Counted from the first letter of the stretch, positions 1-8,424 are shown. The stretch is DNA of 36,883 nt from Deltaproteobacteria bacterium (GCA_019308905.1 JAFDHF010000040.1:1-36883), one strand, 5' to 3'. Numbers and translations are program-made. Notes: generated by a model not told the origin, from the letters alone.

Positions 1-25
1 GTCCCAAAACTCCAGAAAAATTTTG

Positions 26-54
26 TTGACAGTCTTCAGCGGTAGTGATATAGA
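26..54 (+). promoter_or_regulatory. Candidate sigma-70 promoter for the first ABC operon
   Basis: A perfect -35 box TTGACA lies at 26-31, followed after exactly 17 bases by TATAGA at 49-54 (four of six matches to the -10 consensus). It reads toward the solute-binding-protein gene at 379. Transcription would begin near 61-63, leaving an untranslated leader of about 315 bases. No gene lies between 1 and 378 that I can support. The promoter is inferred from consensus and spacing only. Confidence 0.5.
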
Positions 55-151
55 GGGGTCTTGTGCGAGATGGGGCGGTTGCCGCCGTCAAGGTGTGTGC
101 GGAATGTCAAGATATGTGACGCCCGGGGGAGAGCGGGTGTTTTTCCGTGCG

Positions 152-173
152 CGATGGGGGTCTTTGCCCATCG
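152..173 (+). other. Small stem-loop in the long leader of the first operon
   Basis: CGATGGG at 152-158 pairs with CCCATCG at 167-173 around an 8-base loop. It sits in the otherwise gene-free leader (about 60-378). No T-run follows, so it is not an intrinsic terminator. I recognise no riboswitch consensus in this leader. Confidence 0.25.
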
Positions 174-378
174 AAAGGCGTGAGGATCCCCGCACCCGGC
201 TTCTCCGGTTCCGTTGATGAGCAGGTCTGAGTCACCGGACGTTTCGATTGTTTGGGCTGCAGACGTATCGGTGCGAGTCGAGAGTCACTGGTAGGGGGGG
301 AGGTGATAAAGGCCGTTTTCTTGTTCGGGCGAGATGGAGAGGATGACCTATTAGCCAAACTGGAAAAGGAGGTATGTG

Positions 379-1641
379 ATGGACGGCTGGAAAAGGGTTC
401 TTGTTCTTTCTCTGGTTCTTTTGACGGCCTTTTGCTTCGCTGCCATGGAGGTTGGGGCCGCTGAGAAGACTTTCAAGCTCGGTGTGCTCGGACCTTTCAC
501 CGGGCCCAGTGCGAAGAGCGGCAATGAAATGAAGGATGCAGCGACCATGGCCCTTGGGGATGTAGACAACAGGATCGGTGACTATCGAGTGGAGATCGTC
601 TATATCGACAGCCAGGCCGATCCTGCCAAGGCGACCAATGCCTATGCCGAGGCCATTGAGCGAAAGGGTGTACAGGCCGGCATTTTGAACTGGCATACTG
701 CGGTCGATACCGCCCTTCAGGCTGTGTGGGCCAAGTACAAGGTGCCCCATTTTTTCTGTATGGGCGCGGGGAAGGCTGTCAATGACAAGTACCATTCCCT
801 GCCTGCTGATCAGCGTTATCTCATCATGAAGGGATGGCCCATTCCCCAGAAGCTGGTTGTGGGCTATGTGGAATGCCTGAATGACGCGATCGCCAGGGGC
901 CGTTGGAAGCCGAAGAAGAAGCTCGCCGCCCTTTGGGGGGAGGATACAGACTGGGGACGGAGCCTGGTCGGCGGACTGGCCAAGGGGTTGAAGGAGAACG
1001 GCTGGGAGATTTTTACGGAGGAGTATTTCGACCTCAAGAAGACCGATTTCTACCCCTACGTGAACAAGTGCAAGAAAGCCGGCGTCGTGCTCCTGGCGGG
1101 ATCGAGCTCCGGTGTGGCATCGGTCTCGGCCCTCATCAAACAGACCCACGAGATAGGTTTCAGAGGCCTGGTGATTGCGGACGGGCTAGGTTGGGTCGGC
1201 GACTGGTACAAGATGACCGGCCAGGCGTCAAACGGTGTTCTCGATATGCAGCCCCAGTTTGCCACCCCTAAGCAGAAAGCATGGGCCAAGAGATTCAAGG
1301 CCAAGTACGGTTATGGCCCGAGCCCTTCTGCTGCTGGAATGGCCTATGATTACGGTAACTTCTTTATCAAGATCGCCAGGCGTGCCATCGAAGAGTACGG
1401 GGAGTTGACCAGTGAAACCATCACAAAAGTGGGCCGCAACGAGGTGGCCGAGGGGAAGCTTACCTACAGCCGGGCCGAAGGGGCCCTCATGCACGCCCGT
1501 TACGGGACGAATGCGGCAAGCAGGCCCGATCCGAAGATCAGTCCGAACGACTTTTTCTTCCCGGTGATTCAGTACAAGAACGGCAAGGGTTTCACGGTAT
1601 TCCCTGAAGATGTGAAGCAGATTGAACTCATGGTGAGGTGA
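379..1641 (+). CDS. ABC transporter solute-binding protein, branched-chain amino acid/amide type (Peripla_BP_6)
   Basis: This is the periplasmic ligand-binding protein of a Liv-type ABC importer, 420 residues from the ATG at 379. That ATG is preferred over the GTG at 376 because GGAGG at 368-372 then has a normal 6-base spacing. A signal peptide is visible: a Lys-Arg start, a hydrophobic stretch to about residue 23 and a likely cut near VGA-AEK. The mature protein opens with the family-typical LGVLGPFTGPSAKSGNEM and continues through the two-lobed LivK fold. The ligand cannot be read from sequence. It heads an operon with two ATPases and two permeases, and an oxidase trio follows directly, so an amino acid or amine is a reasonable guess. 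A strong stem-loop follows the stop codon. Confidence 0.9.
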   Translation: MDGWKRVLVLSLVLLTAFCFAAMEVGAAEKTFKLGVLGPFTGPSAKSGNEMKDAATMALGDVDNRIGDYRVEIVYIDSQADPAKATNAYAEAIERKGVQAGILNWHTAVDTALQAVWAKYKVPHFFCMGAGKAVNDKYHSLPADQRYLIMKGWPIPQKLVVGYVECLNDAIARGRWKPKKKLAALWGEDTDWGRSLVGGLAKGLKENGWEIFTEEYFDLKKTDFYPYVNKCKKAGVVLLAGSSSGVASVSALIKQTHEIGFRGLVIADGLGWVGDWYKMTGQASNGVLDMQPQFATPKQKAWAKRFKAKYGYGPSPSAAGMAYDYGNFFIKIARRAIEEYGELTSETITKVGRNEVAEGKLTYSRAEGALMHARYGTNAASRPDPKISPNDFFFPVIQYKNGKGFTVFPEDVKQIELMVR

Positions 1642-1652
1642 CGAGCACCGAA

Positions 1653-1685
1653 GAGGGAGAGACCAAGGCCTGGGGTCTCTCCCTC
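1653..1685 (+). other. Strong intercistronic stem-loop after the first solute-binding-protein gene
   Basis: GAGGGAGAGACC at 1653-1664 pairs perfectly over 12 bp with 1674-1685 around a 9-base loop. A second outer stem, GCACC at 1645-1649 with GGTGC at 1688-1692, extends it. No T-run follows, so it resembles an mRNA-stabilising or processing element rather than a full terminator. It lies between the abundant binding protein and the membrane-complex genes, where such elements are known to set unequal expression (malE-malF is the classic case). Confidence 0.7.
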
Positions 1686-1707
1686 CGGGTGCCAAGGACG
1701 GGATGTT

Positions 1708-2427
1708 ATGACGGTGCTGGAAACCAGGGATGTGACCAAGCGGTTCGGCGGGCTGGTGGCAGTGGACCGGGTCTCCCTGCACGTGGAGGAGGGGGAGATC
1801 CTGGGGCTCATCGGGCCCAACGGAGCCGGCAAGACGACTCTTCTGAACGCGATAGCGGGGCTCGATCCTCCGACTTCCGGCTCCGTCTATTTCATGGGAG
1901 AGGAGACTACCGGGTGGTTGCCTGAGCAGATGTGCCATCGGGGGCTCTCACTGACGTTTCAGATTCCCCGTCCTTTCCCCAAGATGACCGTTTTGGAAAA
2001 TGTCATGGTGGCCGCTGTCTTCGGCAACAAGACTCACCCGGTGACAGACCCGGTTCGCCACTGCCGCGAACGGCTTGCGTTTGTCGAGTTTCCCATGCCC
2101 GAGGATACCCTGTCCGAGACCCTCAATACCGTGCAGCTCAAGCGGCTGGATCTGGCCCGGGCTCTTGCGAGCCAGCCCAGGCTTCTCCTCTTGGACGAGC
2201 TGGCCTCCGGTCTTACCGAGGGGGAGCTGGCAGAGCTGATGGCCATTATCCGTAAGATCCGGCAGCAGGGAGTCACCATCATAATGGTGGAGCATATCGT
2301 GCAGGTGATCATGAACCTCTGCGACCGATTGGCTGTGCTCCAGTTCGGAAACAAGATCGCCGAAGGACCGACCCAGGATGTTGCTCGGGATTCCAGGGTG
2401 GCGGATGCGTATCTGGGGGCTGAGTAG
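1708..2427 (+). CDS. livG: Liv-type ABC transporter ATPase (LivG-like) with a degenerate signature motif
   Basis: This is a cytoplasmic ATPase of the branched-chain amino-acid importer family, 239 residues, the usual LivG length. Walker A is GPNGAGKT at residues 36-43, and the H-loop is in IIMVEHIV near residue 195. The ABC signature, normally LSGGQ or the LivG variant with Gly, reads LNTVQ at 139-143, so both glycines and the serine are gone. Walker B ends in LLLLDEL (D163, E164), with Leu in place of the usual Pro. The following residues (LKRLDLARALASQP) align well, so this is not a frameshift. It should pair with the LivF-like ATPase downstream, giving one canonical and one degenerate ATP site. 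The start is the ATG at 1708 with AAGGA at 1694-1698. Confidence 0.88.
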   Translation: MTVLETRDVTKRFGGLVAVDRVSLHVEEGEILGLIGPNGAGKTTLLNAIAGLDPPTSGSVYFMGEETTGWLPEQMCHRGLSLTFQIPRPFPKMTVLENVMVAAVFGNKTHPVTDPVRHCRERLAFVEFPMPEDTLSETLNTVQLKRLDLARALASQPRLLLLDELASGLTEGELAELMAIIRKIRQQGVTIIMVEHIVQVIMNLCDRLAVLQFGNKIAEGPTQDVARDSRVADAYLGAE

Positions 2428-2501
2428 TCGGCGTGGAGAAGGGGGAGCGTCCTGCCAAACTGCCGGGACCCCGGAAGTCAGGACGAACCGACAAGGGAGA
2501 C

Positions 2502-3221
2502 ATGGAGAATCAAGCGCTACTGGAGGTCGAAAACCTCGATGCGGGTTACGGTTTCCTGCAGGTCATCTGGGAGGTCTCTCTCGATGTCAGACCAGGAGAG
2601 TACGTCTGCCTGATAGGGCCCAATGGAGCGGGAAAGAGTACGACCCTCAAATCGATAGCGGGTCTGCTCGAACCTAAAGAGGGAAGAATCATCTTCAAGG
2701 GCGAACCTATCGACGGGCTTCCCGGAGACAGGGTGTGCAGGAAGGGGATAAGCTATATTTCCGAGGAGCTGAACCTCTTTACCGGCATGACCGTGCAGGA
2801 GAACCTCGCCATGGGGGCCTATGCGGTAAGGGACAAGAGGAAGATCGCCCAGAGCCTCGATTTTGTTTTCGGGCTCTTTCCTCCCCTGAAGGAGCGGGAA
2901 CGACAACTTGCCGGGACCATGAGCGGGGGGGAGCGGAAAATGCTGGCAATCGCCCGCGGGTTGATGTCGGCCCCCTCGCTCCTCTTGGTCGACGAGCCTT
3001 CCTTGGGGTTGGCACCTCAGCTGACTGCGGCGGTCTTTCGGGCCCTGGATGTTCTCAAGAAAGAAGGGGTCACGATCCTTTTGGTCGAGCAGAACGTCAC
3101 CAAGACTCTCCAGGTCACCGACAGAGGCTACGTGTTGGAGAAGGGAAAGATCGTGCTCAGAGGGAGAAGCTCTGATCTTGCCCGGGATGATCACGTGAGG
3201 AAGGTATACCTGGGGATTTAG
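2502..3221 (+). CDS. livF: Liv-type ABC transporter ATPase (LivF-like)
   Basis: This is the second ATPase of the first Liv-type importer, 239 residues from the ATG at 2502 (AAGGGAG just upstream). A GTG at 2433 would add 23 residues that do not look like the family and is not preferred. Walker A is GPNGAGKST, the signature is MSGGE within TMSGGERKMLAIARGL, and Walker B is LLLVDEPSLGLAP, all intact and typical of LivF. The switch His is in LLVEQNVTKTL-type context as usual for LivF (EQN). It probably supplies the functional signature that faces the Walker A of the degenerate LivG partner. It lies 74 bases after livG, inside the operon. Confidence 0.92.
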   Translation: MENQALLEVENLDAGYGFLQVIWEVSLDVRPGEYVCLIGPNGAGKSTTLKSIAGLLEPKEGRIIFKGEPIDGLPGDRVCRKGISYISEELNLFTGMTVQENLAMGAYAVRDKRKIAQSLDFVFGLFPPLKERERQLAGTMSGGERKMLAIARGLMSAPSLLLVDEPSLGLAPQLTAAVFRALDVLKKEGVTILLVEQNVTKTLQVTDRGYVLEKGKIVLRGRSSDLARDDHVRKVYLGI

Positions 3222-3252
3222 GGAAAGCAAAAGAGGACGAGGGCAGAAGATC

Positions 3253-4296
3253 ATGGCAAATCCTGAGACAGAACAAACCCTTTCCACACGCATTTCAGCC
3301 GGGTTGACATCACCCGCAGGCATCACCATTACGGCTACGATTGTTGTCGCCGTCTTGGCGGCGATGGATAAGGGTTCGTACATAATCGTGAATGCCATCG
3401 TCACCGGAGGGATGTGGGCCTTGGTGGCCATGGGTCTGGCTCTGGTCTTCGGCGTGATGAATATCGTCAGCTTCGTCCACGGGGAGTTTTTCATGATCGG
3501 CGGGCTGGCGGCCTACTTTGTCTTTACTCCATTTACGGATTACATTGCAGCGAGTCCTTACTCGGTCTTGGCGGCGGTGGCCCCTCTGATAGCCATGTTC
3601 ACTGCTGCGGGTGTGGGGGCCTTGGTCGGAATGCTCTGTGAATGGGTGGTGTTCCGTCCCCTCCGGACCAGGAGCCGCGAGCAGTGGGTGATGAACTCCT
3701 TTGTGATCACCGTGGGCATGTCGGTATTCATCGTGAACAGCACCCAGTTGATTTTCGGCACGGACTTTAGAGGCATAGTCAGTTACTGGTACTATCCGAC
3801 CATCTCCTTTTTTGACGTCTATGTCTCTTTCGATCGGTTCCTTGTGTTTCTCCTGGCAATGCTGGTTATGGGGGGATTTTGGGGCTTCATGAAATTCTCG
3901 AAGACCGGCCGCGCGATCCGCGCGGTTTCACAGGACGAGACAGGGGCACGGATGGTCGGCATCAACATCAACGGTATCCAGACCCTGACTCTTGCTCTCA
4001 GCTCGGCTTTTGCGGCCCTGGCAGGGGCTTGTCTTCTCTTCATGTATCCGGCCTATCCTACAGTCGGTCTTGGACCTCTCTATAATTCCTGGTTTATCGT
4101 TATCCTGGCTGGCATGGGGAATGTGGGTGGTGCCGCAGTCGGGGGGTTTATCGTGGCTCTTTTCCAGGTCCTTACCACTGTCTACGTGGGTGAGGGATGG
4201 GACTATGCGATTCCCGCTGCCTTCATCGTCCTTATCCTCTTGCTGCGACCTTCAGGGATTTTTGGGAGCGAAGTCAGAGGAATTCTCAACCAGTAG
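3253..4296 (+). CDS. livH: Liv-type ABC transporter permease (LivH-like)
   Basis: This is an inner-membrane permease of the BPD_transp_2 family. At 347 residues it is longer than a typical LivH (about 290-310) because of roughly 45 extra N-terminal residues that include one more hydrophobic segment (TITATIVVAVLAAM). The family signature GLALVFGVMNIVSFVHGEFFMIGGLAAY is at about residues 57-84, and the conserved cytoplasmic loop FMKFSKTGRAIRAVSQDETGARMVGININ is in the second half. The last hydrophobic segment ends in the usual LLLRPSGIFG. It forms the transmembrane channel with the LivM-like permease that starts 9 bases downstream. Confidence 0.92.
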   Translation: MANPETEQTLSTRISAGLTSPAGITITATIVVAVLAAMDKGSYIIVNAIVTGGMWALVAMGLALVFGVMNIVSFVHGEFFMIGGLAAYFVFTPFTDYIAASPYSVLAAVAPLIAMFTAAGVGALVGMLCEWVVFRPLRTRSREQWVMNSFVITVGMSVFIVNSTQLIFGTDFRGIVSYWYYPTISFFDVYVSFDRFLVFLLAMLVMGGFWGFMKFSKTGRAIRAVSQDETGARMVGININGIQTLTLALSSAFAALAGACLLFMYPAYPTVGLGPLYNSWFIVILAGMGNVGGAAVGGFIVALFQVLTTVYVGEGWDYAIPAAFIVLILLLRPSGIFGSEVRGILNQ

Positions 4297-4305
4297 GGTG
4301 ATTCC

Positions 4306-5346
4306 GTGGAAAAGAACAACAAGCGTACCGGAGTAAAGGGGGTTCAAAGAATACTCGATCTGGCCGGCTTCACGCCTCTGGGACTGGTTTGTCTCTTGGT
4401 GCTCGCCCTTCTCCCTCTGATACCTCCTTTTAACCAGGAGTATCTGGTGCGGTGGATGGTGGTGGGGCTTTTTATGGCCGCCCAGGCTGTGGCTTTCGAT
4501 TTTACGAGTGGGTACATCAATATCGTGAATTTTGGTTTTGCCGCGTTCGTGGGGCTAGGCGCTTACACCTCGGCGATCCTGGCGGTGAGATTCGGCCTCT
4601 CACCGTGGGCCGGGATGTTCGTGGGTGTGCTGCCCGCCGCGCTTGTCGGTTTTCTGACCGGCGTGCTTACCCTGCGGCTGCGGGGTATATTCGCCGCAGT
4701 TATGGCCTGGTTTATCAGCCTGGCCCTGTGGGGGTTGGCGACAAAGCTCGTCTTCCTGACCGAAGGTCCCCTCGGGTTGAACTGCCCCACCCTGCTGAGG
4801 ACCTCGTCGAACATACCGTACTTCTACATCCTTTTTGTCATGTTCATGGTCGTATACATCGTCCTGAAACGGGTGGTTCGTTCTCACATGGGGCTGGCCT
4901 TTCGAGCTATAGGCCAGAACATGGAGGCTGCACGAACCTCTGGAATCAATCCGACCCGCTACCGCATCATCAATTTCACCCTTTCCTGTGCCTTTGCAGG
5001 CTGGCTCGGGGGTTTCTATGCCCATTACTACGGGATCCTCATGCCTGACGTGATGCACACGGGCAAAACCATCGAGGTCCTGGTGATTGTCTATATCGGG
5101 GGGAGGGCGAGTCTTTGGGGTGGCGCTCTTGTGGCGATCCCGTTCGTTATTGCCACCGAGATGGTCCGGTCTGTTTTCTCCCAGTACCCGGGCGTCAATC
5201 TGATCTTCTACGGCCTTTTCCTGATCGTGGTGATGATATACTATCCCGGGGGTGCAGCTCAGCTCTACCGAAGCGTTCTTGAACGGTCCCGGAGTGTGTT
5301 CGTCAGGTTCTGGCTCGGTCCTCAGGCCACGGTCCAATCCGACTAA
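4306..5346 (+). CDS. livM: Liv-type ABC transporter permease (LivM-like)
   Basis: This is the second permease of the first importer, 346 residues, with a GTG start at 4306 only 9 bases after livH. The family motif is at about residues 55-80 (FDFTSGYINIVNFGFAAFVGLGAYTSAIL), followed by several membrane segments and the coupling-loop sequence RSHMGLAFRAIGQNMEAARTSGINPTRYRI. The ribosome-binding site is weak, so translational coupling to livH is likely. It is the last transport gene of the operon, and an 88-base gap separates it from the oxidase genes. Confidence 0.92.
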   Translation: MEKNNKRTGVKGVQRILDLAGFTPLGLVCLLVLALLPLIPPFNQEYLVRWMVVGLFMAAQAVAFDFTSGYINIVNFGFAAFVGLGAYTSAILAVRFGLSPWAGMFVGVLPAALVGFLTGVLTLRLRGIFAAVMAWFISLALWGLATKLVFLTEGPLGLNCPTLLRTSSNIPYFYILFVMFMVVYIVLKRVVRSHMGLAFRAIGQNMEAARTSGINPTRYRIINFTLSCAFAGWLGGFYAHYYGILMPDVMHTGKTIEVLVIVYIGGRASLWGGALVAIPFVIATEMVRSVFSQYPGVNLIFYGLFLIVVMIYYPGGAAQLYRSVLERSRSVFVRFWLGPQATVQSD

Positions 5347-5434
5347 AAGGTGTGTTCCCACTGGCCGCCTTACAGGGTAGGTGTCCCGGCAGAGGCCGGA
5401 GGGGCGGCATGGGTATTGCCGGAGGGGTTTGCAG

Positions 5435-5755
5435 ATGGGGCAACTGCGAGTTCTGGATCATCCGATACTGGGTCCTCTGACCCCGGGGCGGAGGGTCGCC
5501 TTCTCCTTTGAAGGGCGTAGACTCTACGGGATAGAGGGCGAACCCATAGCAGCGGCACTGGCCGCTTCGGGAATCAGGCTGTTGCGGCGTACGGCGGACC
5601 GCGGCCAGCCTCGTGGGGTCTTCTGTGCCATGGGGCTCTGTACGGACTGTATGGTGGTTGTCAACGGCCGGCCGAAGGTGCGTGCCTGTGTGACGCCCCT
5701 AGAGGAAGGAATGGATATAAGGATGGAGGTACCTGAGGTGGTCGCCCATGATTGA
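5435..5755 (+). CDS. [2Fe-2S]-binding small subunit of an HcnA/opine-oxidase-like dehydrogenase
   Basis: This is a 106-residue plant-ferredoxin-like [2Fe-2S] protein. The cluster motif FCAMGLCTDC gives C-x4-C-x2-C, and a fourth Cys is in RACVTP about 16 residues later. The ATG at 5435 is chosen because GGAGGGG at 5421-5427 sits 7 bases upstream; an earlier in-frame start at 5381 adds non-family sequence. In HcnABC, opine oxidases and several proline or sarcosine dehydrogenases, a subunit like this carries electrons between two flavoproteins. It overlaps the next gene by 8 bases, so the subunits are probably made in equal amounts. Confidence 0.85.
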   Translation: MGQLRVLDHPILGPLTPGRRVAFSFEGRRLYGIEGEPIAAALAASGIRLLRRTADRGQPRGVFCAMGLCTDCMVVVNGRPKVRACVTPLEEGMDIRMEVPEVVAHD

Positions 5756-7160
5756 GGTGCCTGCAGCGATTATAGGGGCAGGACCCGCCGGGCTTTCAGC
5801 CGCAATAGAACTGGCAAGAGCTGGGGTGGAGACCCTGGTCATCGACGAAAACGACCGGCCTGGTGGTCAACTCGTAAAGCAGATCCACAGGTTCTTCGGT
5901 TCCCGGCACGAGATGGCAGGCATGCGCGGATTCGAGATCGGAGAGGCACTCTTCTCGGAGGCTGAGAGGCTCGGTGTCAGATTCATGTTGAATACGGCTG
6001 CATACGGGATCTTCAAGGAGAGTGGACAGCTCGGGATACATGACCGCAGGGATGATCTCTTGGGGTTGGTGAAGGCAGAGAGGCTGATTCTTGCCACGGG
6101 AGCCAGGGAGAATCCCCTCTGGTTTCCCGGCTGGACTCTGCCCGGTGTGATGGGGGCAGGGGCCTTTCAGACGATGGTCAATGTTCACCGGGTCATGCCC
6201 GGGAGAAGAATAGTGGTCGTCGGTTCGGGCAATGTGGGCCTTATCGTGGCCTTTCAGGCTCTCCAGGCAGGGATCGAGGTGGCGGCGGTCTGCGAGGCCC
6301 TGCCCAGGTTGGGTGGATGGGAGGTCCACGGGGCCAAGCTCAGGCGCCAGGGTGTGCCGATCCTGCTGAGCACCACGGTGGAGCGTGCCCTTGGCGATGA
6401 GGAGGTACGGGGAGTGGTCCTGGTTCGCCTGGACAAGGACGGAAGGCCCGAGCCCGGAGAACGTCGAGTTCTGGAAGTCGATGCGATCTGTCTTGCCGTC
6501 GGGCTTTCGCCTCTTGCCGAACTCGCATGGATGGCCGGGTGCAGGTGTGTTTTCTCGAACGAGTTGGGGGGATGGCTCCCTGCTCATGACGAGTGGATGC
6601 GGACCAGTATCGAAACCCTGTGGGTGGCAGGTGATCTTGCGGGGGTCGAGGAGGCGAGCACGGCCATGGAAGAGGGGAGGCTTGCAGGTCTCGGCGTGAG
6701 TCGGTCCCTCGGCGCCCTCGACAGGCGGGCGGCGGTCCTCAGAGGTCGCAAGATCAGGGCCCGCCTCGAAGAGTTGCGGGAGGGATCTTGCGGGAAGTAC
6801 CGGAAAACGGCAAAGGCGGCCCTGGTGAAAGGTGGAGAACCTGGATCTCACAGGTCCTCCCTGGTACCGGGCCGGACTGATGAACCCGCTGAGGACGAAA
6901 TGGTTTGTCGGTGTGAAGAGGTGCCGAGGGCGCTGATTGCCCGGGCGATAAGAGAGGGAGCCAGAACCGTGGACGCGGTCAAACGTCGGACCAGGGCGGG
7001 AATGGGACTCTGCCAGGGAAGGACCTGCAGGGGCCTGGTGTCCCGGTTGATTACGGAGGTGAGCGGGGAGCCGCCCCGGAACCTCGTTCCACCCACCGTC
7101 CGTCCGCCGGTCCGTCCCCTGCCGATGGAGGGCCTTGTGAAAGGGGAGGATCTCCTGTGA
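5748..7160 (+). CDS. FAD-dependent oxidoreductase with C-terminal BFD-like [2Fe-2S] domain (HcnB/opine oxidase A-like)
   Basis: This is a 470-residue pyridine-nucleotide-disulfide-reductase-type flavoprotein. The N-terminal FAD fold has IIGAGPAGLSAAIELARAG, and a second dinucleotide-binding fold has IVVVGSGNVGLIVAF near residue 160. The C-terminal domain carries C387-x-C389 and C422-x4-C427 (GLCQGRTC), the pattern of BFD-like [2Fe-2S] domains seen in HcnB, OoxA/NoxA and related dehydrogenase alpha subunits. With its neighbours it should form a membrane-associated or soluble complex that oxidises an amino acid, imino acid or opine and passes electrons to the respiratory chain. The substrate is not predictable from sequence; uptake by the operon just upstream is an inference. 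Confidence 0.87.
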   Translation: MIEVPAAIIGAGPAGLSAAIELARAGVETLVIDENDRPGGQLVKQIHRFFGSRHEMAGMRGFEIGEALFSEAERLGVRFMLNTAAYGIFKESGQLGIHDRRDDLLGLVKAERLILATGARENPLWFPGWTLPGVMGAGAFQTMVNVHRVMPGRRIVVVGSGNVGLIVAFQALQAGIEVAAVCEALPRLGGWEVHGAKLRRQGVPILLSTTVERALGDEEVRGVVLVRLDKDGRPEPGERRVLEVDAICLAVGLSPLAELAWMAGCRCVFSNELGGWLPAHDEWMRTSIETLWVAGDLAGVEEASTAMEEGRLAGLGVSRSLGALDRRAAVLRGRKIRARLEELREGSCGKYRKTAKAALVKGGEPGSHRSSLVPGRTDEPAEDEMVCRCEEVPRALIARAIREGARTVDAVKRRTRAGMGLCQGRTCRGLVSRLITEVSGEPPRNLVPPTVRPPVRPLPMEGLVKGEDLL

Positions 7161-8416
7161 AGGAGAGAGCTCAGGTGGTTATCATCGGCGGGGGAGTTGT
7201 GGGATGCTCCCTGGCCCTGTCGCTTGCAAGGCGGATCTCCGGAGTTGTGGTGCTGGAAAGGGAAGGAATCGGCTCTCAGGCTTCCGGATCCAACTATGGG
7301 ATGGTGTGGCAGCAGACCCGTCTGGCCGGCTTTGATTTGGATATGGCTCGCCGTTCCCTCAGGATGTACAGGGAGCTGGTATCGGAGGAGTTCGACATCG
7401 ATATCGAGTACGAGGAGAGGGGCGGAATGACGGTCTTCCATACCCCGGAGCAGAAGGCGGTGATGGAGGTTGTGGTTCGCCAGAAGAGGGACCAGGGGAT
7501 ACCGGTCAGGCTGATCGACGGCCGGGAGGCCCGTGAGCTTGAGCCTGAGCTTTCTCCTGAGGTGGTTGGGTCCACATACTGTGCCGAGGAGGCCCAGTTG
7601 AACCCTATTCTAACGACCCTCGCCTTTGCCCGTGCAGCGGCCCGCCGTGGCGCCGATATAAGGACGGGGATTGAAGTACGGGGGATTCGTGTGGAAAGAG
7701 GGCGGGTAAGAGCTGTTCTTACCGGTCTGGGCGAGATAGAGGCGCAATGGGTGGTGAACGCAGCGGGCCCCTGGAGCCGCCAGGTCGCCGCGATGGCCGG
7801 GATCGACCTCCCGGTCTTTCCACAGCGGCTGGAGTCTCTGGTGACCGAGCGCCTTTCCCGCCGTTTGATCAGTCGCGTGCTTCAAGGGGGACGGGAGGTG
7901 ACGGCCGAAGAGGTTGAGTCCCCTGAAAAGGTCTTGAGTTTCGCCCTCGAGCTGCCTCCAGGGGCGGGCGAGGAGTCGCTCCCAAGGGAACCCCTGGACC
8001 GCTCGATCTTTCCGTTTCTCAAGCCAACGGTTTCGAAGAACGTGGTTATCGGTACTACCTCGGAATTCGTAGGCCACGACAAAGGCGTTCTCCCCCGGGC
8101 CTTGCATCTCATGGCCAAGAAGGCCGTCCAGATCGTTCCTGCACTGAAAGATGCCAGGATCATCCGAACCTGGGCGAACTTCGTCCCTTTCACCTTCGAT
8201 TCCCTGCCGATTCTCGGCAAGGTTCCCGGGGTGGACGGCTTCATCCTGGCCTGTGGCCACGCCCATGCCCTCTCCCACGTGCCTCCCACGGCCGAGGCCC
8301 TCGCCCACCTGATCATTGACGGTAAGGCAGACATCCCCATCGAGGATGCGAGCATCGAACGGTTCACTGGCCGGGAAGGGCAGGGAACTCCGGCCCAACC
8401 GGGTGGAGTTTCCTGA
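7157..8416 (+). CDS. FAD-dependent amine/amino-acid oxidoreductase (DAO family, HcnC/opine oxidase B-like)
   Basis: This is a 419-residue DAO-fold flavoprotein beginning at a GTG that overlaps the previous stop (GTGA). The FAD motif VVIIGGGVVGCSLALSLARR is at about residues 7-26. The fold continues to a C-terminal FTFDSLPILGKVPGVDGFILACGHAHALSHVPPTAEALAHLI, which matches the second FAD-binding end of glycine/D-amino-acid oxidases (there usually GHGxxG-like; here GHAHALSH). It is the catalytic subunit by analogy to HcnC, OoxB and the sarcosine oxidase beta subunit. A hairpin built partly from a 22-bp repeat overlaps its 3' end and may act as terminator. Confidence 0.87.
   Translation: MKERAQVVIIGGGVVGCSLALSLARRISGVVVLEREGIGSQASGSNYGMVWQQTRLAGFDLDMARRSLRMYRELVSEEFDIDIEYEERGGMTVFHTPEQKAVMEVVVRQKRDQGIPVRLIDGREARELEPELSPEVVGSTYCAEEAQLNPILTTLAFARAAARRGADIRTGIEVRGIRVERGRVRAVLTGLGEIEAQWVVNAAGPWSRQVAAMAGIDLPVFPQRLESLVTERLSRRLISRVLQGGREVTAEEVESPEKVLSFALELPPGAGEESLPREPLDRSIFPFLKPTVSKNVVIGTTSEFVGHDKGVLPRALHLMAKKAVQIVPALKDARIIRTWANFVPFTFDSLPILGKVPGVDGFILACGHAHALSHVPPTAEALAHLIIDGKADIPIEDASIERFTGREGQGTPAQPGGVS
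8381..8402 (+). repeat. 22-bp direct repeat, copy 1
   Basis: These 22 bases, from CAGGGAACTCC through CCAACCGG, recur identically at 8694-8715. This copy lies inside the 3' end of the oxidase gene, where it forms the left arm of a hairpin. The repeats flank 291 bases holding the 13-bp tandem array. Confidence 0.75.
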
Positions 8417-8424
8417 GTTTTCGG
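8383..8424 (+). terminator. Possible intrinsic terminator overlapping the end of the oxidase operon
   Basis: GGGAACTCC at 8383-8391 pairs with GGAGTTTCC at 8405-8413 (one G-U pair), and GCCC inside pairs with GGGT. The arm ends at the stop codon and is followed by a short T-rich run (GAGTTTTC). The T-tract is weak, so termination may be partial. The stem overlaps coding sequence, so it also encodes the last residues. Confidence 0.4.
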
